Notes under the pieces: model-generated | The model's input: only the letters and a program-made list of their open reading frames with translations | What the model was told of the DNA's origin: nothing | The model's database searches: none | Part shown: piece after piece, positions 1 to 10,024 of the stretch | Position numbering within the stretch: the first letter of the stretch is position 1 | Layout: every line of letters begins with the position of its first letter | Source of the DNA: Diphasiastrum complanatum | Taxonomy: Eukaryota; Streptophyta; Lycopodiopsida; Lycopodiales; Lycopodiaceae | Assembly: GCA_029204225.1 (NCBI GenBank) | Contig: CM055108.1 | Span: forward strand, 49,362,996 to 49,426,995 | Direction: 5' to 3' | DNA: 64,000 nt | Made by a program: the position numbers and the translations under genes

Positions 1-699
<699 letters not shown>

Positions 700-700
<1 letters not shown>

Positions 701-967
701 TTGTAACACTACAGTGCTGAGCTACGGAGACCATCCTTGCAAAATTGTCTAAGTTGTAGAAGTTCCCTGATGAGACAATTAGAGACTACACCAATCGGAT
801 CCATCAACTTGCTGAATCATTAGATGGAGAATCAAAGGAACTAGAGTATTCAACAAGCGATGATCAAACAAGAATGGAAACTTGTGGAAGATAACTAAGT
901 GGAGCAGAGTCAAACAGATCAAGTGCAGCAGAAGACCAAAAACCTTGCACTTCAAGCTGTCAGCAAG
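700..967 (+). pseudogene. Gag-like zinc-knuckle gene, 5' segment
   Basis: First of three pieces of one old reading frame (continued at 6048-7238 and 12900-13133). In one frame from about 760 it reads KFPDETIRDYTNRIHQLAES and on to the insertion point at 967. At least two in-frame stops occur (one near 757, one near 894). The helix-like, charged sequence resembles the capsid part of retrotransposon Gag proteins, but I cannot assign a family. The frame at 958-960 continues without a shift into 6053 once element 1 and one copy of its GCAAG duplication are removed. It is decayed and probably not expressed. Confidence 0.55.
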
Positions 968-2212
968 TGTAGCGCAGGCATCCTAAAGGGAGCCGGGAAC
1001 CACGACTTAGCTTCCCAGCCTTCAACTCTTGCCATCCGAACCCACTTGACATACAAGCAGCCAACTCGCCAACAACGATCAGACTTAACCAACTTGAAGT
1101 TCCAAAAACCAACATTGAGATCCAACCTGACACCATGCCAGATCGGGGGTCCCGATGTGGGTGACTTCCCTCCAAGCAAGCCGCCCGACATACATCAAAC
1201 TTAACCAACTCGAAGCTTCGTTACAAACGAGTAACATCCATTCCAAGCAAGCGGTCTGACTTACATCAGACTTAACCAACTGAAAGCTTCGTCACGAGCG
1301 CTGGAAGCCAACCTGGCGCCACACCAGACTGGACAGCCATAAACAGGTAACATCCACCCAAGCAAGCCATCCAACTCAGCCGACAGGTTAGAGCCCGTTC
1401 CCCAAGAGCTTAACCCATTCACGTTCATGCAAGGAACACTCAGAACCACAAGCCGCGACAGATATGGAAACAACCAGTTCCTAGACCAAATGGTCCCGAC
1501 AGCATACCGCTGGCGCCACGGACCGAATGGTCCCGACGGCATACCGCTGGCGTCCCGGGATACGACCCTCAGCTATGTGCCAAATTAAAAATTTTGAAAG
1601 CGGCCTTACCACTGGCGCTTTTACCGAACACTGAAACCCAGAAGGTAATCAGAGTCAGTTTGAGGAAAATCCCACTTTATTGATAAATCTGAGAAGGTTA
1701 CATTTCAAGTGTGTGACCGACCCTAGTCTCCGGGGCGCTAGCATGCCAAGGCGAGAGCCATGACAACATTCCAGCAAGGGAGGCTGAGACTTGGTTGGAG
1801 CTCGCCCTGAGTCGCAACCCGCACTCCCCTATAGTATTGGTGTGATTCGGCACCCCCCCTCATACCAAGCACTCTACCCAAGCTGGTAAAGCACGTTTTT
1901 CTCTCTCAAGGATTTTCTCTTTCTAGAAAGTCATTTTCTCTCTCTAGATTTTATTGATCCCCAGGCTTCCTTTAATCATGCCTAGATCGTGTGAGGTGAT
2001 TGCACATCGATCTGAGCTCTCTGGACTTCGCTAGAACCGATCAAAGATTTTCAGCCATAGGAACTTGGCGCCGGCTGGATTCTGGTCACAGTGGCGCCGG
2101 GAGCGGCGCCGGCGCCGTTGGCGCCGGGAGCGGCAGGGGCGCTGCTGGCGCCGGGGACATAGCTGGCGCCGATGGCGCCGCAAGTAAAGCTTGTAAAGGT
2201 AGCTTTACAACA
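968..2212 (-). repeat. Element 1 LTR (3' LTR in element sense)
   Basis: A 1245-bp LTR. It contains imperfect internal repeats: an approximately 70-bp unit at 1167-1306 carrying the words CCAAGCAAGC and ACTTAACCAACT, and a 37-bp unit repeated at 1484-1557 (GAATGGTCCCGAC, GCATACCGCTGGCG). A cluster of eight GGCGCC hexamers lies at about 2068-2182. Open frames in this LTR, such as 2000-2230 plus and 1261-1542 minus, are repeated in the other LTR only because the LTRs are near-identical, so I do not call them genes. Confidence 0.93.
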
Positions 2213-3545
2213 TCCACCCCACCTTTATAAAATCTGATGTCCTCATCAGATGTCAGATTAAAGTAAAGGTGTCTCCCAATTAAAATGACTATACATTTAA
2301 GCTACTAGGCACAGTACTCAATTTACTGGCCACTTTTTATTAACATTGAAGCTGGCACACCACAAGTCGGAGGCTCAGCTCTTTGTACTGAAAAATTACA
2401 TAACTTGAAAATATATCTTTGTCTGGGAAAAGCGTAGATTTGATATCGCTTTCGTAAAACCCGAGAACCTTATTAATTGGTGACAGAGGCCTTTCTTTGA
2501 AATGTTCGCCCCTGTCGCTTCTGACTTTCGACTTTGGAACTCCTTTGAGCTCCTGATTTGTCCTTGATGCACTTTGTGTTGAGCTCCCTGAGCTCCAGGT
2601 TTGTTCAGTTCCGCACAGGTATCAAGGCTCCCTGAGCCGAAGGATTTATCGTTTGATTGCCCACTTTATGGTCCACTCCGTGCCTTGTTGCTTCTGCACC
2701 TTGATTTCTCTCCTTGTCCAAGCCTGATCTTGATACTTTTCCATCTTGGCTCTTTAAGGTAGGCAAAGATTGAGTACTCCGCAATGCACCTCTCACTTAG
2801 CTTGAAGTAGCTCTTTGAATCAGCCCAAATGTAACCATTGACCTCGTGGAAAGCCAAAGGGTCGCACCAGTTTGATCCGCATCCGAACTATCTCTTCGCG
2901 TTTGTTTGAAGCACCATGTCCGTCGCGCAAAACTTGACTTTCACAATTCCATCACTGGTTAGTTGTCTCACAGTCAAAACAAGAAGTGTACATCGAGCTT
3001 GGCTTCAAGTAGCTCTCTTTGAATCAGAAACATGCACCCAGAGTTTGCACTAATCCGATCTCAACGCGAACTGTCCCTTAGCGTCCGTTCGAAATACCAA
3101 GTCTCTCATGCAAGACTCAACTTTCACAGTTCCTTCATTGATCAGCTGCCTTACACGTAACACAAGCCAGCGTACTCATATGTTTCCTCATCATTGCTGG
3201 TCCAGAGAAAGCCTATAACAAACTTTCCTTTCCACAACAAAAACTTGTCAACTTATTAGGTCCAAAGTTTGCCAGTCTCCTCGTGTGAGTATGGCTAGGT
3301 CACCTTGAATTTGCCCCCATTTTGACCAACTTTAATTCAAAATTTGCCCCAAGAGAGAGGTGTGTGTGATAGTTCCCCTCCACTTAATAAATCAGCTGAT
3401 CGGACTTTAGAGTAGAGTTCTTCGGACAAAAAGCCTTTCCAACACTTTGCTTCCCATCGGCTAGGATTATGGATCGATCCAACTTGTTGCCAATCTCTGA
3501 AGAGGATCCTAGTCTTTTCCCTTTTGAGGAAAAACCCAACTGATA

Positions 3546-4050
3546 CTGGATATCACCCATGCTCAGTGAGTTTCAGTTCCGAAGGTGGCCGTCCCAAAAT
3601 GAAGACCAACTGCTATAGAAGATCTCCCCTGAAATTACCCTTTCCAACTTTCGACTTCCTGCTTGCGTCTGGTGGGCGTTGTCGCAAATGAAACTAACCC
3701 AAGAAACAGGCTAGCCATCCATCCTTTGCAAACATTGAGTCATTTCGTTGTCGTTCACGTGCGAGTACTTGAACTGCAAATCCGCCGCACAGATTCTGGA
3801 TATCGCCCATGCTCAGTGAGTTTCAGTTCCGAAGGTGGCCGTCCCAAAATGAAGACCAACTGCTCCATAGAAGATCTCCCCTGAAATGGCCCTTTCCAAC
3901 TTTTGACTTCCTGCTTGCGTCTGGTGGGCGTTGTCGCAAATGAAACTAACCTAAGAAACAGGCTAGCCTTCCATCCTTTGCAAACATTGAGTCGTTTCGT
4001 TGTCGTTCACGTGTGAGTACTTGAACTGCAAATCCGCCCCACAGATTCTG
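3546..4050. repeat. ~250-bp tandem duplication inside element 1
   Basis: Two adjacent copies of about 250 bp, starting CTGGATATC at 3546 and 3796. Shared blocks include CCCATGCTCAGTGAGTTTCA, GGTGGGCGTTGTCGCAAATG and CAAACATTGAGTC. The copies differ by scattered substitutions and a 2-bp indel. No protein is conserved between them. Confidence 0.9.
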
Positions 4051-4787
4051 TAGTCCTCTTTGTTTGATGGTATCAGCCTTCAAAAGAAAAGGTTCCTTCT
4101 CGAGCCATCAGCTCCTTGTATCGCAAGCAATCATGCAAACCAGGCAAAGCACGAGTACTAAGACTCACCACGAATACGTACAAGTAAGACACTCAGGCAG
4201 GTTTACTAACAAGTAACAAAGACAAGGTCCCCCTTTGAGATGGTCCTGCCAACGGACCTTTGCCTGGCCGCGCCCATACAAATCGATCACGGAATCAGCC
4301 TACATAGGACACCCCTCCAACTATCCGTGCTTTCACCATTAAGCAGCACATTGCCTCAGTTACGCCCCACCACTTTTTGGTCGATAGCCCTTATAGCTAA
4401 ACGATCGGCAGCTATCCCGCACCGGCAGCTAACCACCCGTGCTTTACACCCGAATTCGAGCAGCATCTCTGTATCAATGGTTAACCCGTACAGTTCGAAT
4501 ATGTCGCCCCGCACCCCACAAGGTACAGACCGTGCTTTCACCTCCCTAGGCAGCACTTTGCCTCATCCGTCCTACGTGCAGACAGCGCCAGGCCCGAACC
4601 GCGAGAACTGACCGTGCTTACACCTCAAGGGCAGCACTTTGACTCATCAAGTCCCCCGTTCTGCCGACCACCCCGACCGTGGACGCACCCGTGCTTACAC
4701 TGTGGGCAGCACCTTGCACAACAGTTGTCTTGATGAAACCCAAACCGTGGCCATTTCCGTGAGATCCGCATAGCTGACCGGCCAGTC

Positions 4788-4800
4788 GGCTCTGATACCA
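4788..4800 (-). promoter_or_regulatory. Primer-binding site of element 1
   Basis: Minus-strand TGGTATCAGAGCC, the standard complement of the 3' end of plant initiator tRNA-Met, two bases from the LTR edge. It fixes the orientation of the element. Confidence 0.93.
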
Positions 4801-4802
4801 CA

Positions 4803-6047
4803 TGTAGCGCAGGCATCCCAAAGGGAGCCGGGAACCACGACTTAGCTTCCCAGCCTTCAACTCTTGCCATCCGAACCCACTTGACATACAAGCAGCCAAC
4901 TCGCCAACAACGATCAGACTTAACCAACTTGAAGTTCCAAAAACCAACATTGAGATCCAACCTGGCGCCATGCCAGATCGGGGGTCCCGATGTGGGTGAC
5001 TTCCCTCCAAGCAAGCCGCCCGACATACATCAAACTTAACCAACTCGAAGCTTCGTTACAAACGAGTAACATCCATTCCAAGCAAGCGGTCTGACTTACA
5101 TCAGACTTAACCAACTGAAAGCTTCGTCACGAGCGCTGGAAGCCAACCTGGCGCCACACCAGACTGGACAGCCATAAACAGGTAACATCCACCCAAGCAA
5201 GCCATCCAACTCAGCCGACAGGTTAGAGCCCGTTCCCCAAGAGCTTAACCCATTCACGTTCATGCAAGGAACACTCAGAACCACAAGCCGCGACAGATAT
5301 GGAAACAACCAGTTCCTAGACCAAATGGTCCCGACAGCATACCGCTGGCGCCACGGACCGAATGGTCCCGACGGCATACCGCTGGCGTCCCGGGATACGA
5401 CCCTCAGCTATGTGCCAAATTAAAAATTTTGAAAGCGGCCTTACCACTGGCGCTTTTACCGAACACTGAAACCCAGAAGGTAATCAGAGTCAGTTTGAGG
5501 AAAATCCCACTTTATTGATAAATCTGAGAAGGTTACATTTCAAGTGTGTGACCGACCCTAGTCTCCGGGGCGCTAGCATGCCAAGGCGAGAGCCATGACA
5601 ACATTCCAGCAAGGGAGGCTGAGACTTGGTTGGAGCTCGCCCTGAGTCGCAACCCGCACTCCCCTATAGTATTGGTGTGATTCGGCACCCCCCCTCATAC
5701 CAAGCACTCTACCCAAGCTGGTAAAGCACGTTTTTCTCTCTTTAGGATTTTTTCTTTCTAGAAAGTCATTTTCTCTCTCTAGATTTTATTGATCCCCAGG
5801 CTTCCTTTAATCATGCCTAGATCGTGTGAGGTGATTGCACATCGATCTGAGCTCTCTGGACTTCGCTAGAACCGATCAAAGATTTTCAGCCATAGGAACT
5901 TGGCGCCGGCTGGATTCTGGTCACAGTGGCGCCGGGAGCGGCGCCGGCGCCGTTGGCGCCGGGAGCGGCAGGGGCGCTGTTGGCGCCGGGGACATAGCTG
6001 GCGCCGATGGCGCCGCAAGTAAAGCTTGTAAAGGTAGCTTTACAACA
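4803..6047 (-). repeat. Element 1 LTR (5' LTR in element sense)
   Basis: Same length and ends as the 968-2212 copy, with about seven differences, mostly transitions. In the minus orientation this is the copy that would drive transcription. The GGCGCC cluster lies at about 5903-6017, near the start of the LTR in element sense, which would be U3. Confidence 0.93.
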
Positions 6048-7238
6048 GCAAGCTTATGCTCACTCAATTAAGTTTTTTGAGAAGGACAAATGTACCTTCT
6101 GCTTTGGAGATCATCCAAGTACAAGGTGTCCAATCAAGAATCCACGCTTTTCACAAGGACAAAATGTAGAACAACAAGTTCTATGGCCAGATTCAAGGAT
6201 TCAACAGTCAGAAGTAGAATCAAGCCGACAAGGAGCTCATCCGAAGGATGGATATCAAAGTGATCCATCTAAATCACGAGTTTCTTCAATAACCAGTGGC
6301 AAGGTGGAAGTATCAGTCATATCATCTTGCATGTCTCTAAACTCTAAGGAAGACCACAATAGCCTACCGGTTTATTTTGTGGAAGATCCTAAGGGGAATC
6401 TATTACTAGTGTATGCCTATCAACTTAGAGACAATGGTATATTGCACTCGGTAAGATGCTATGGATGCGGAGAAAAACATCGTCGAGCTGAATGTCCACA
6501 TCTATGAGATCCATCAACATTTGAACCTTGTTGTGTACAATGCAGAGTTAATCATCCATGTCAAGATTGTCTGATGAGAAATTCACAAATAGCTAGGAGG
6601 CATTTGGCTTATGTAGATCGATATGCATCTGTGTTGACCAATCCACCTACAGAAATAATACACTACAAACGAAAAATCCTAGTGCCACCTAGTTATGAAA
6701 CGAATGAGGAAGAAGACAATTTGACAAAAGTCCCAAGGCACATAGATACATCCATGAGCAAACCGACAACAACATCATAGAAGCAAGAGCTGGTAGAATC
6801 CATCAAGCCAGTGATACTTGAGGAAGTCAAGAAATTGGCAACCGAGCAACTCCGGCAGGTTCTATCAGGGCTCTTAGCGCAATCATTACAAAGATTTCTT
6901 AGTGATGAATCTCTAAGGGAACTTGTGTCAACGGAACGATGAGAAGGCAATTCAACACAAGATCTAAAGAAAAGCGTAGTCACACAGCCTTCAACTGGGA
7001 AGTGCAATGATCAAGGGAAGACTAAAGTTGATGATTGTCTCTCAACGAGCAAGATTCAACCAAAGTCTAATTGTTCCACAATTCAACAGACCACCAAATC
7101 AATTCCAATTCGGGGTATGTCCATTCTTCAAAGGCCAAATCCAGGAAATCCAAGCCCAAATAGGCCTCCAGTACAACAAGCACCAGTGCCTACATTGACA
7201 AAGCCTTGTCCTCAATCTATGATATTGACTGTTGAGGA
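6048..7238 (+). pseudogene. Gag-like zinc-knuckle gene, middle segment
   Basis: Continuation of the old frame interrupted at 967. It carries three Cys/His clusters of identical spacing CX2CX3HX4C: 6091-6129 (CTFCFGDHPSTRC), 6457-6495 (CYGCGEKHRRAEC) and 6532-6570 (CVQCRVNHPCQDC). An in-frame TGA at 6505-6507 separates the second and third, and further stops occur near 6778 and 6940. The tail is rich in Gln, Pro and Ser. Canonical retroviral-type knuckles are CX2CX4HX4C, so these are one residue short. A nucleic-acid-binding Gag-like protein is the likeliest origin; a host zinc-knuckle protein is possible. The frame runs on into 12905 once element 2 is removed. Confidence 0.6.
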
Positions 7239-8098
7239 TGTAAAATTTCAGAGAAATAAATACCAAGAATGGATCTAGAGATCCTCAAGAGGTGTTGGAA
7301 GCTAGATTACATGATCTACTAATCAACCAATGATTAGATCTAGAATTAGATCAATTCCCCATCAAAAATCTAGCAAGAACAACAAGAAAATGATTAAACT
7401 TGAGACCTACAGCCTTCACACGTGTGAAGAACAGTACCTTTACGGACTTACAGCAGAGAGTGAAGTACACAAGTGTTAGAAAGCAATAGAACCATAAAAT
7501 CACAACACAAATATGAGAATACTCAAGATATGCCTCCAAAATCAAGATCTTGTCTCATTGATTTCTCAAAGTGGATCCATCATGGATTAAATACAAAAAT
7601 CATCATACTCTCTCTCTAAGACACTTCCAGCACGTGTGAGACAGGTCATAGTGCTTATCCATATCCACTTTGGCTAAGATTCCATTAATTTGCCACATCA
7701 TCATTGGTGGCTAGTGTTGACCTTCTAGATTCCTACAAATTAGGAGATAGGTCCTACAATCTAGGAGATTTGACTTTTGACATGTATGAAAACTATATAC
7801 AATGGATCTGAACTTTCTATATGATATTTCACACGTGGGAGACCACTCCTACCCATGTGATATAGCATTTTCTACCACTAGAATGGTGCCAAGTGTCATA
7901 ATACTAAAACTAATTTTTGGCCAATTTAGCCACTAGTTTCCAAATTAAATGATATGTACAGCCTTTATGATCTATCTAAATGATTTAGGAATAGATTTCA
8001 CACGTGGGAACAGGTTCTACACATGTCTAATGATGATAGGTACAAGTCATTATGGTATTTACAAGATTTAACCAAGTTAGCTTTTGCCAATTTTAACA
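7239..8098 (-). repeat. Element 2 LTR (3' LTR in element sense)
   Basis: An 860-bp LTR starting TGTAAAATTTCAG and ending TTTTAACA. It contains the palindrome CACACGTGTG at 7417-7426 and two further CACACGTG-like words near 7830 and 8000. The copy at 12036-12899 has the same layout. Confidence 0.93.
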
Positions 8099-8215
8099 CT
8101 CCTCCTCAAAACTAACTTGATACATCTATGGTACATCTATTTACAACACTTAAGACTGATCATTGCAGGTTCATAGGTGTGAAGATCAGCCAATGAGTTT
8201 GATGAAGATCCAAGA

Positions 8216-10024
8216 TCACCATATCCATGATAGTGCCTCCTTGATGTTGACTTCTTTGATGAACTTGAGAGCTTTGCACCACTTGATCACTTTTTCCATT
8301 GATTTGTTCCATCCTTGAAACATATGGTTCATCCAAAAGCCCCTCCTCCTTAAAAATAGCTGAATTTCCATGAGAAAATAAAGAGTCCTTCTTGACTCAT
8401 AAGGATCACAAAGATCCAACATCATGTTACCAAGATCTCGAGAATTAGGCTCATCAACATTGGCAAGACTATGCATGCTATAATAACCAAGAGTTCGCAT
8501 CATATCTTCATGCTTGATTTCCATTCTAATCTCAGATCTAATGAGGCTAAATACTTCATTATGGAGATAAGTGTCCTTAGAGGATGATTCACTTACTCTC
8601 ATAAAGAGTTTACAATTTGCCTCAATACATGAAAAAAGACAAATTTTCACACGATGAGTGAGCAAATCACTCTTGCTCTTGCAAGACTCAAGAGCATACA
8701 TTTGATGAAATAACCATTTGCTTTCTAATTGATCTAAAATCAATTTGAAATCATTAAGAACATCAACTATGTTCTCAAGAGAGACACCATACTCAACTAG
8801 TATTGCTTTACTCCAACTTTGAGTTGCAAAAGTCTCACCAAAGCAAATTGATTCACCAAATGACATATGAGAAGAAAGCATAAGATGTATACCACTTGAA
8901 ATGTGCTCCTCTTTCCCTTGAAATGTGAGCCATATGAGCTCAACCATGTCTCTTGATATTCTTCTTGGAATCATAACTTGAGAAGGACTCTCCTTAAGAT
9001 CAACTTCTTGGTGCTCCTCCTTGATGGAAATCCGAGACCTCCATGTCTCATAATGATCACAATAAACATGACCATACATTGTGCACTTTCTATGATCAAC
9101 AATATTACTTATGCTAGAACCATAAGTCCAAAAATCACCACAACTTGACATGATTTTTCTAATATTGAAATCAAGAACTATTTCCATCTCAATAAGGCTA
9201 ACTACTTGCTTATGGATATAAGTGTCCACTTTGGATTCTTCACTTATTCTCATAAGAAGTTTACAACTTGCCTTTAAAATTGAAAATTTACAACTTTCAA
9301 CATTATGAATGAACACATCATTCATGATCTTATTGAAACCAAAAGAAAATACATCATGAAGACATTTCCATTTCCTTGTCTTTATACTCAATGTAAGTTT
9401 ACAAGGAAAACATGCTTTGCTATCTATTAAGGCATCACACTCAACTAGTATTGCCTTAATCCACATTTGAGATACAAAAATCTCTTCAAAGCAAAATAGT
9501 TCTTCAAAAGATGTCATGAGAGCATAAATGGAACTATTTTCATTTTGTGATTGCTCCTCCTTAATTTTGCTTGGTTTCTCTTGGATCATAGCAATAACTT
9601 TGAACTTATCCAAAGTTCCAAACAAAATGCTTTCCAAGAACATGAAATAAATCCAAGTGATATTCATGAAAGAAACATCTTTCTTTGCATCTTGAACCAA
9701 ACAATGCACTTCCAAATGAAAAACTTCTAGAGGTTTGAAATGTGTGGTGATGGACTTTTGAAGACAACTCTTGTAAGTCCTTGTGAGACTCCAAGCCTCA
9801 TGCATCTTTCCACAAAGGAAACACATTTCCTTGGATTTGTCCTTCTTGCCTTTGCATTTTGCACTTGAAGCTCCATCCTTCACCTCGGCCCCTTTGCTTT
9901 GGTTCTCCTTGGATGAATTGGTCTTCATTTTGTAGCATCTTGAGACAAAATGATCTCTCTTGCCACAAAGGTTGCATTTAGAATCCTTACTTGCCTCCAA
10001 TAGGTTGCCACCTATTGATGCCAT
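8216..10024 (-). CDS. 602-aa ORF of element 2: minimal Gag start, zinc knuckle and duplicated Pol-linker-like module
   Basis: An intact 602-codon frame near the 3' end of element 2. Residues 1-12 (MASIGGNLLEAS) match the start of the Copia Gag at 32399, but residue 17 already begins a canonical zinc knuckle, CNLCGKRDHFVSRC (CX2CX4HX4C), so the capsid domain is missing. A second, incomplete cluster CFLCGKMH follows at 68-75. Residues about 168-200 (LMTSFEELFCFEEIFVSQMW) resemble the linker just before RT in Copia Pol. A module of about 180 residues then appears twice, at about 168-345 and 380-560 (compare CKLLMRISEESKVDTYIHKQ with CKLFMRVSESSSKDTYLHNE). No RT, integrase or DSG protease motif is present. 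Function unknown; an RNA-binding or packaging role is an inference from the knuckle. The start is the first ATG after the leader and matches other gag starts in the window. Confidence 0.75.
   Translation of the reverse strand: MASIGGNLLEASKDSKCNLCGKRDHFVSRCYKMKTNSSKENQSKGAEVKDGASSAKCKGKKDKSKEMCFLCGKMHEAWSLTRTYKSCLQKSITTHFKPLEVFHLEVHCLVQDAKKDVSFMNITWIYFMFLESILFGTLDKFKVIAMIQEKPSKIKEEQSQNENSSIYALMTSFEELFCFEEIFVSQMWIKAILVECDALIDSKACFPCKLTLSIKTRKWKCLHDVFSFGFNKIMNDVFIHNVESCKFSILKASCKLLMRISEESKVDTYIHKQVVSLIEMEIVLDFNIRKIMSSCGDFWTYGSSISNIVDHRKCTMYGHVYCDHYETWRSRISIKEEHQEVDLKESPSQVMIPRRISRDMVELIWLTFQGKEEHISSGIHLMLSSHMSFGESICFGETFATQSWSKAILVEYGVSLENIVDVLNDFKLILDQLESKWLFHQMYALESCKSKSDLLTHRVKICLFSCIEANCKLFMRVSESSSKDTYLHNEVFSLIRSEIRMEIKHEDMMRTLGYYSMHSLANVDEPNSRDLGNMMLDLCDPYESRRTLYFLMEIQLFLRRRGFWMNHMFQGWNKSMEKVIKWCKALKFIKEVNIKEALSWIW

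Larger units (their letters stand above)
2213..4802 (-). other. Non-coding interior of element 1
   Basis: No frame longer than about 75 codons lies wholly inside this interior on either strand outside the LTR edges, and none resembles Gag or Pol. It starts (plus sense) with the polypurine tract at 2213-2226 and ends with the primer-binding site at 4788-4800. The main structure is a two-copy tandem duplication at 3546-4050. It may act only as packaged RNA. Confidence 0.85.
968..6047 (-). mobile_element. Element 1: complete non-autonomous LTR retrotransposon
   Basis: A complete 5080-bp insertion. The LTRs are 968-2212 and 4803-6047 (1245 bp each, both TG...CA), flanked by a perfect 5-bp target duplication GCAAG at 963-967 and 6048-6052. 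Orientation is minus: the primer-binding site TGGTATCAGAGCC (tRNA-Met type) lies at 4788-4800, two bases inside the right-hand LTR, and a polypurine tract AAAGGTGGGGTGGA abuts the left-hand LTR at 2213-2226. I count about seven base differences between the LTRs (roughly 0.6%), so the insertion is young. The 2590-bp interior has no Gag, protease, integrase or RT-like frame. It therefore must be moved by another element's proteins. It has the organisation of a LARD/TRIM-type derivative, intermediate in size. Confidence 0.95.

Noticed and set aside
1261-1542. 93-codon minus-strand frame, repeated identically at 5096-5377
   Set aside because: Identity reflects the near-identical LTRs of one recent insertion, not protein conservation; no known domain.
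2000-2230. Gly/Ala-rich frame in the LTR (also 5835-6071)
   Set aside because: By-product of the GGCGCC cluster.
4618-5043. 141-codon minus-strand frame
   Set aside because: Spans the LTR/interior boundary and the primer site of element 1; no domain.
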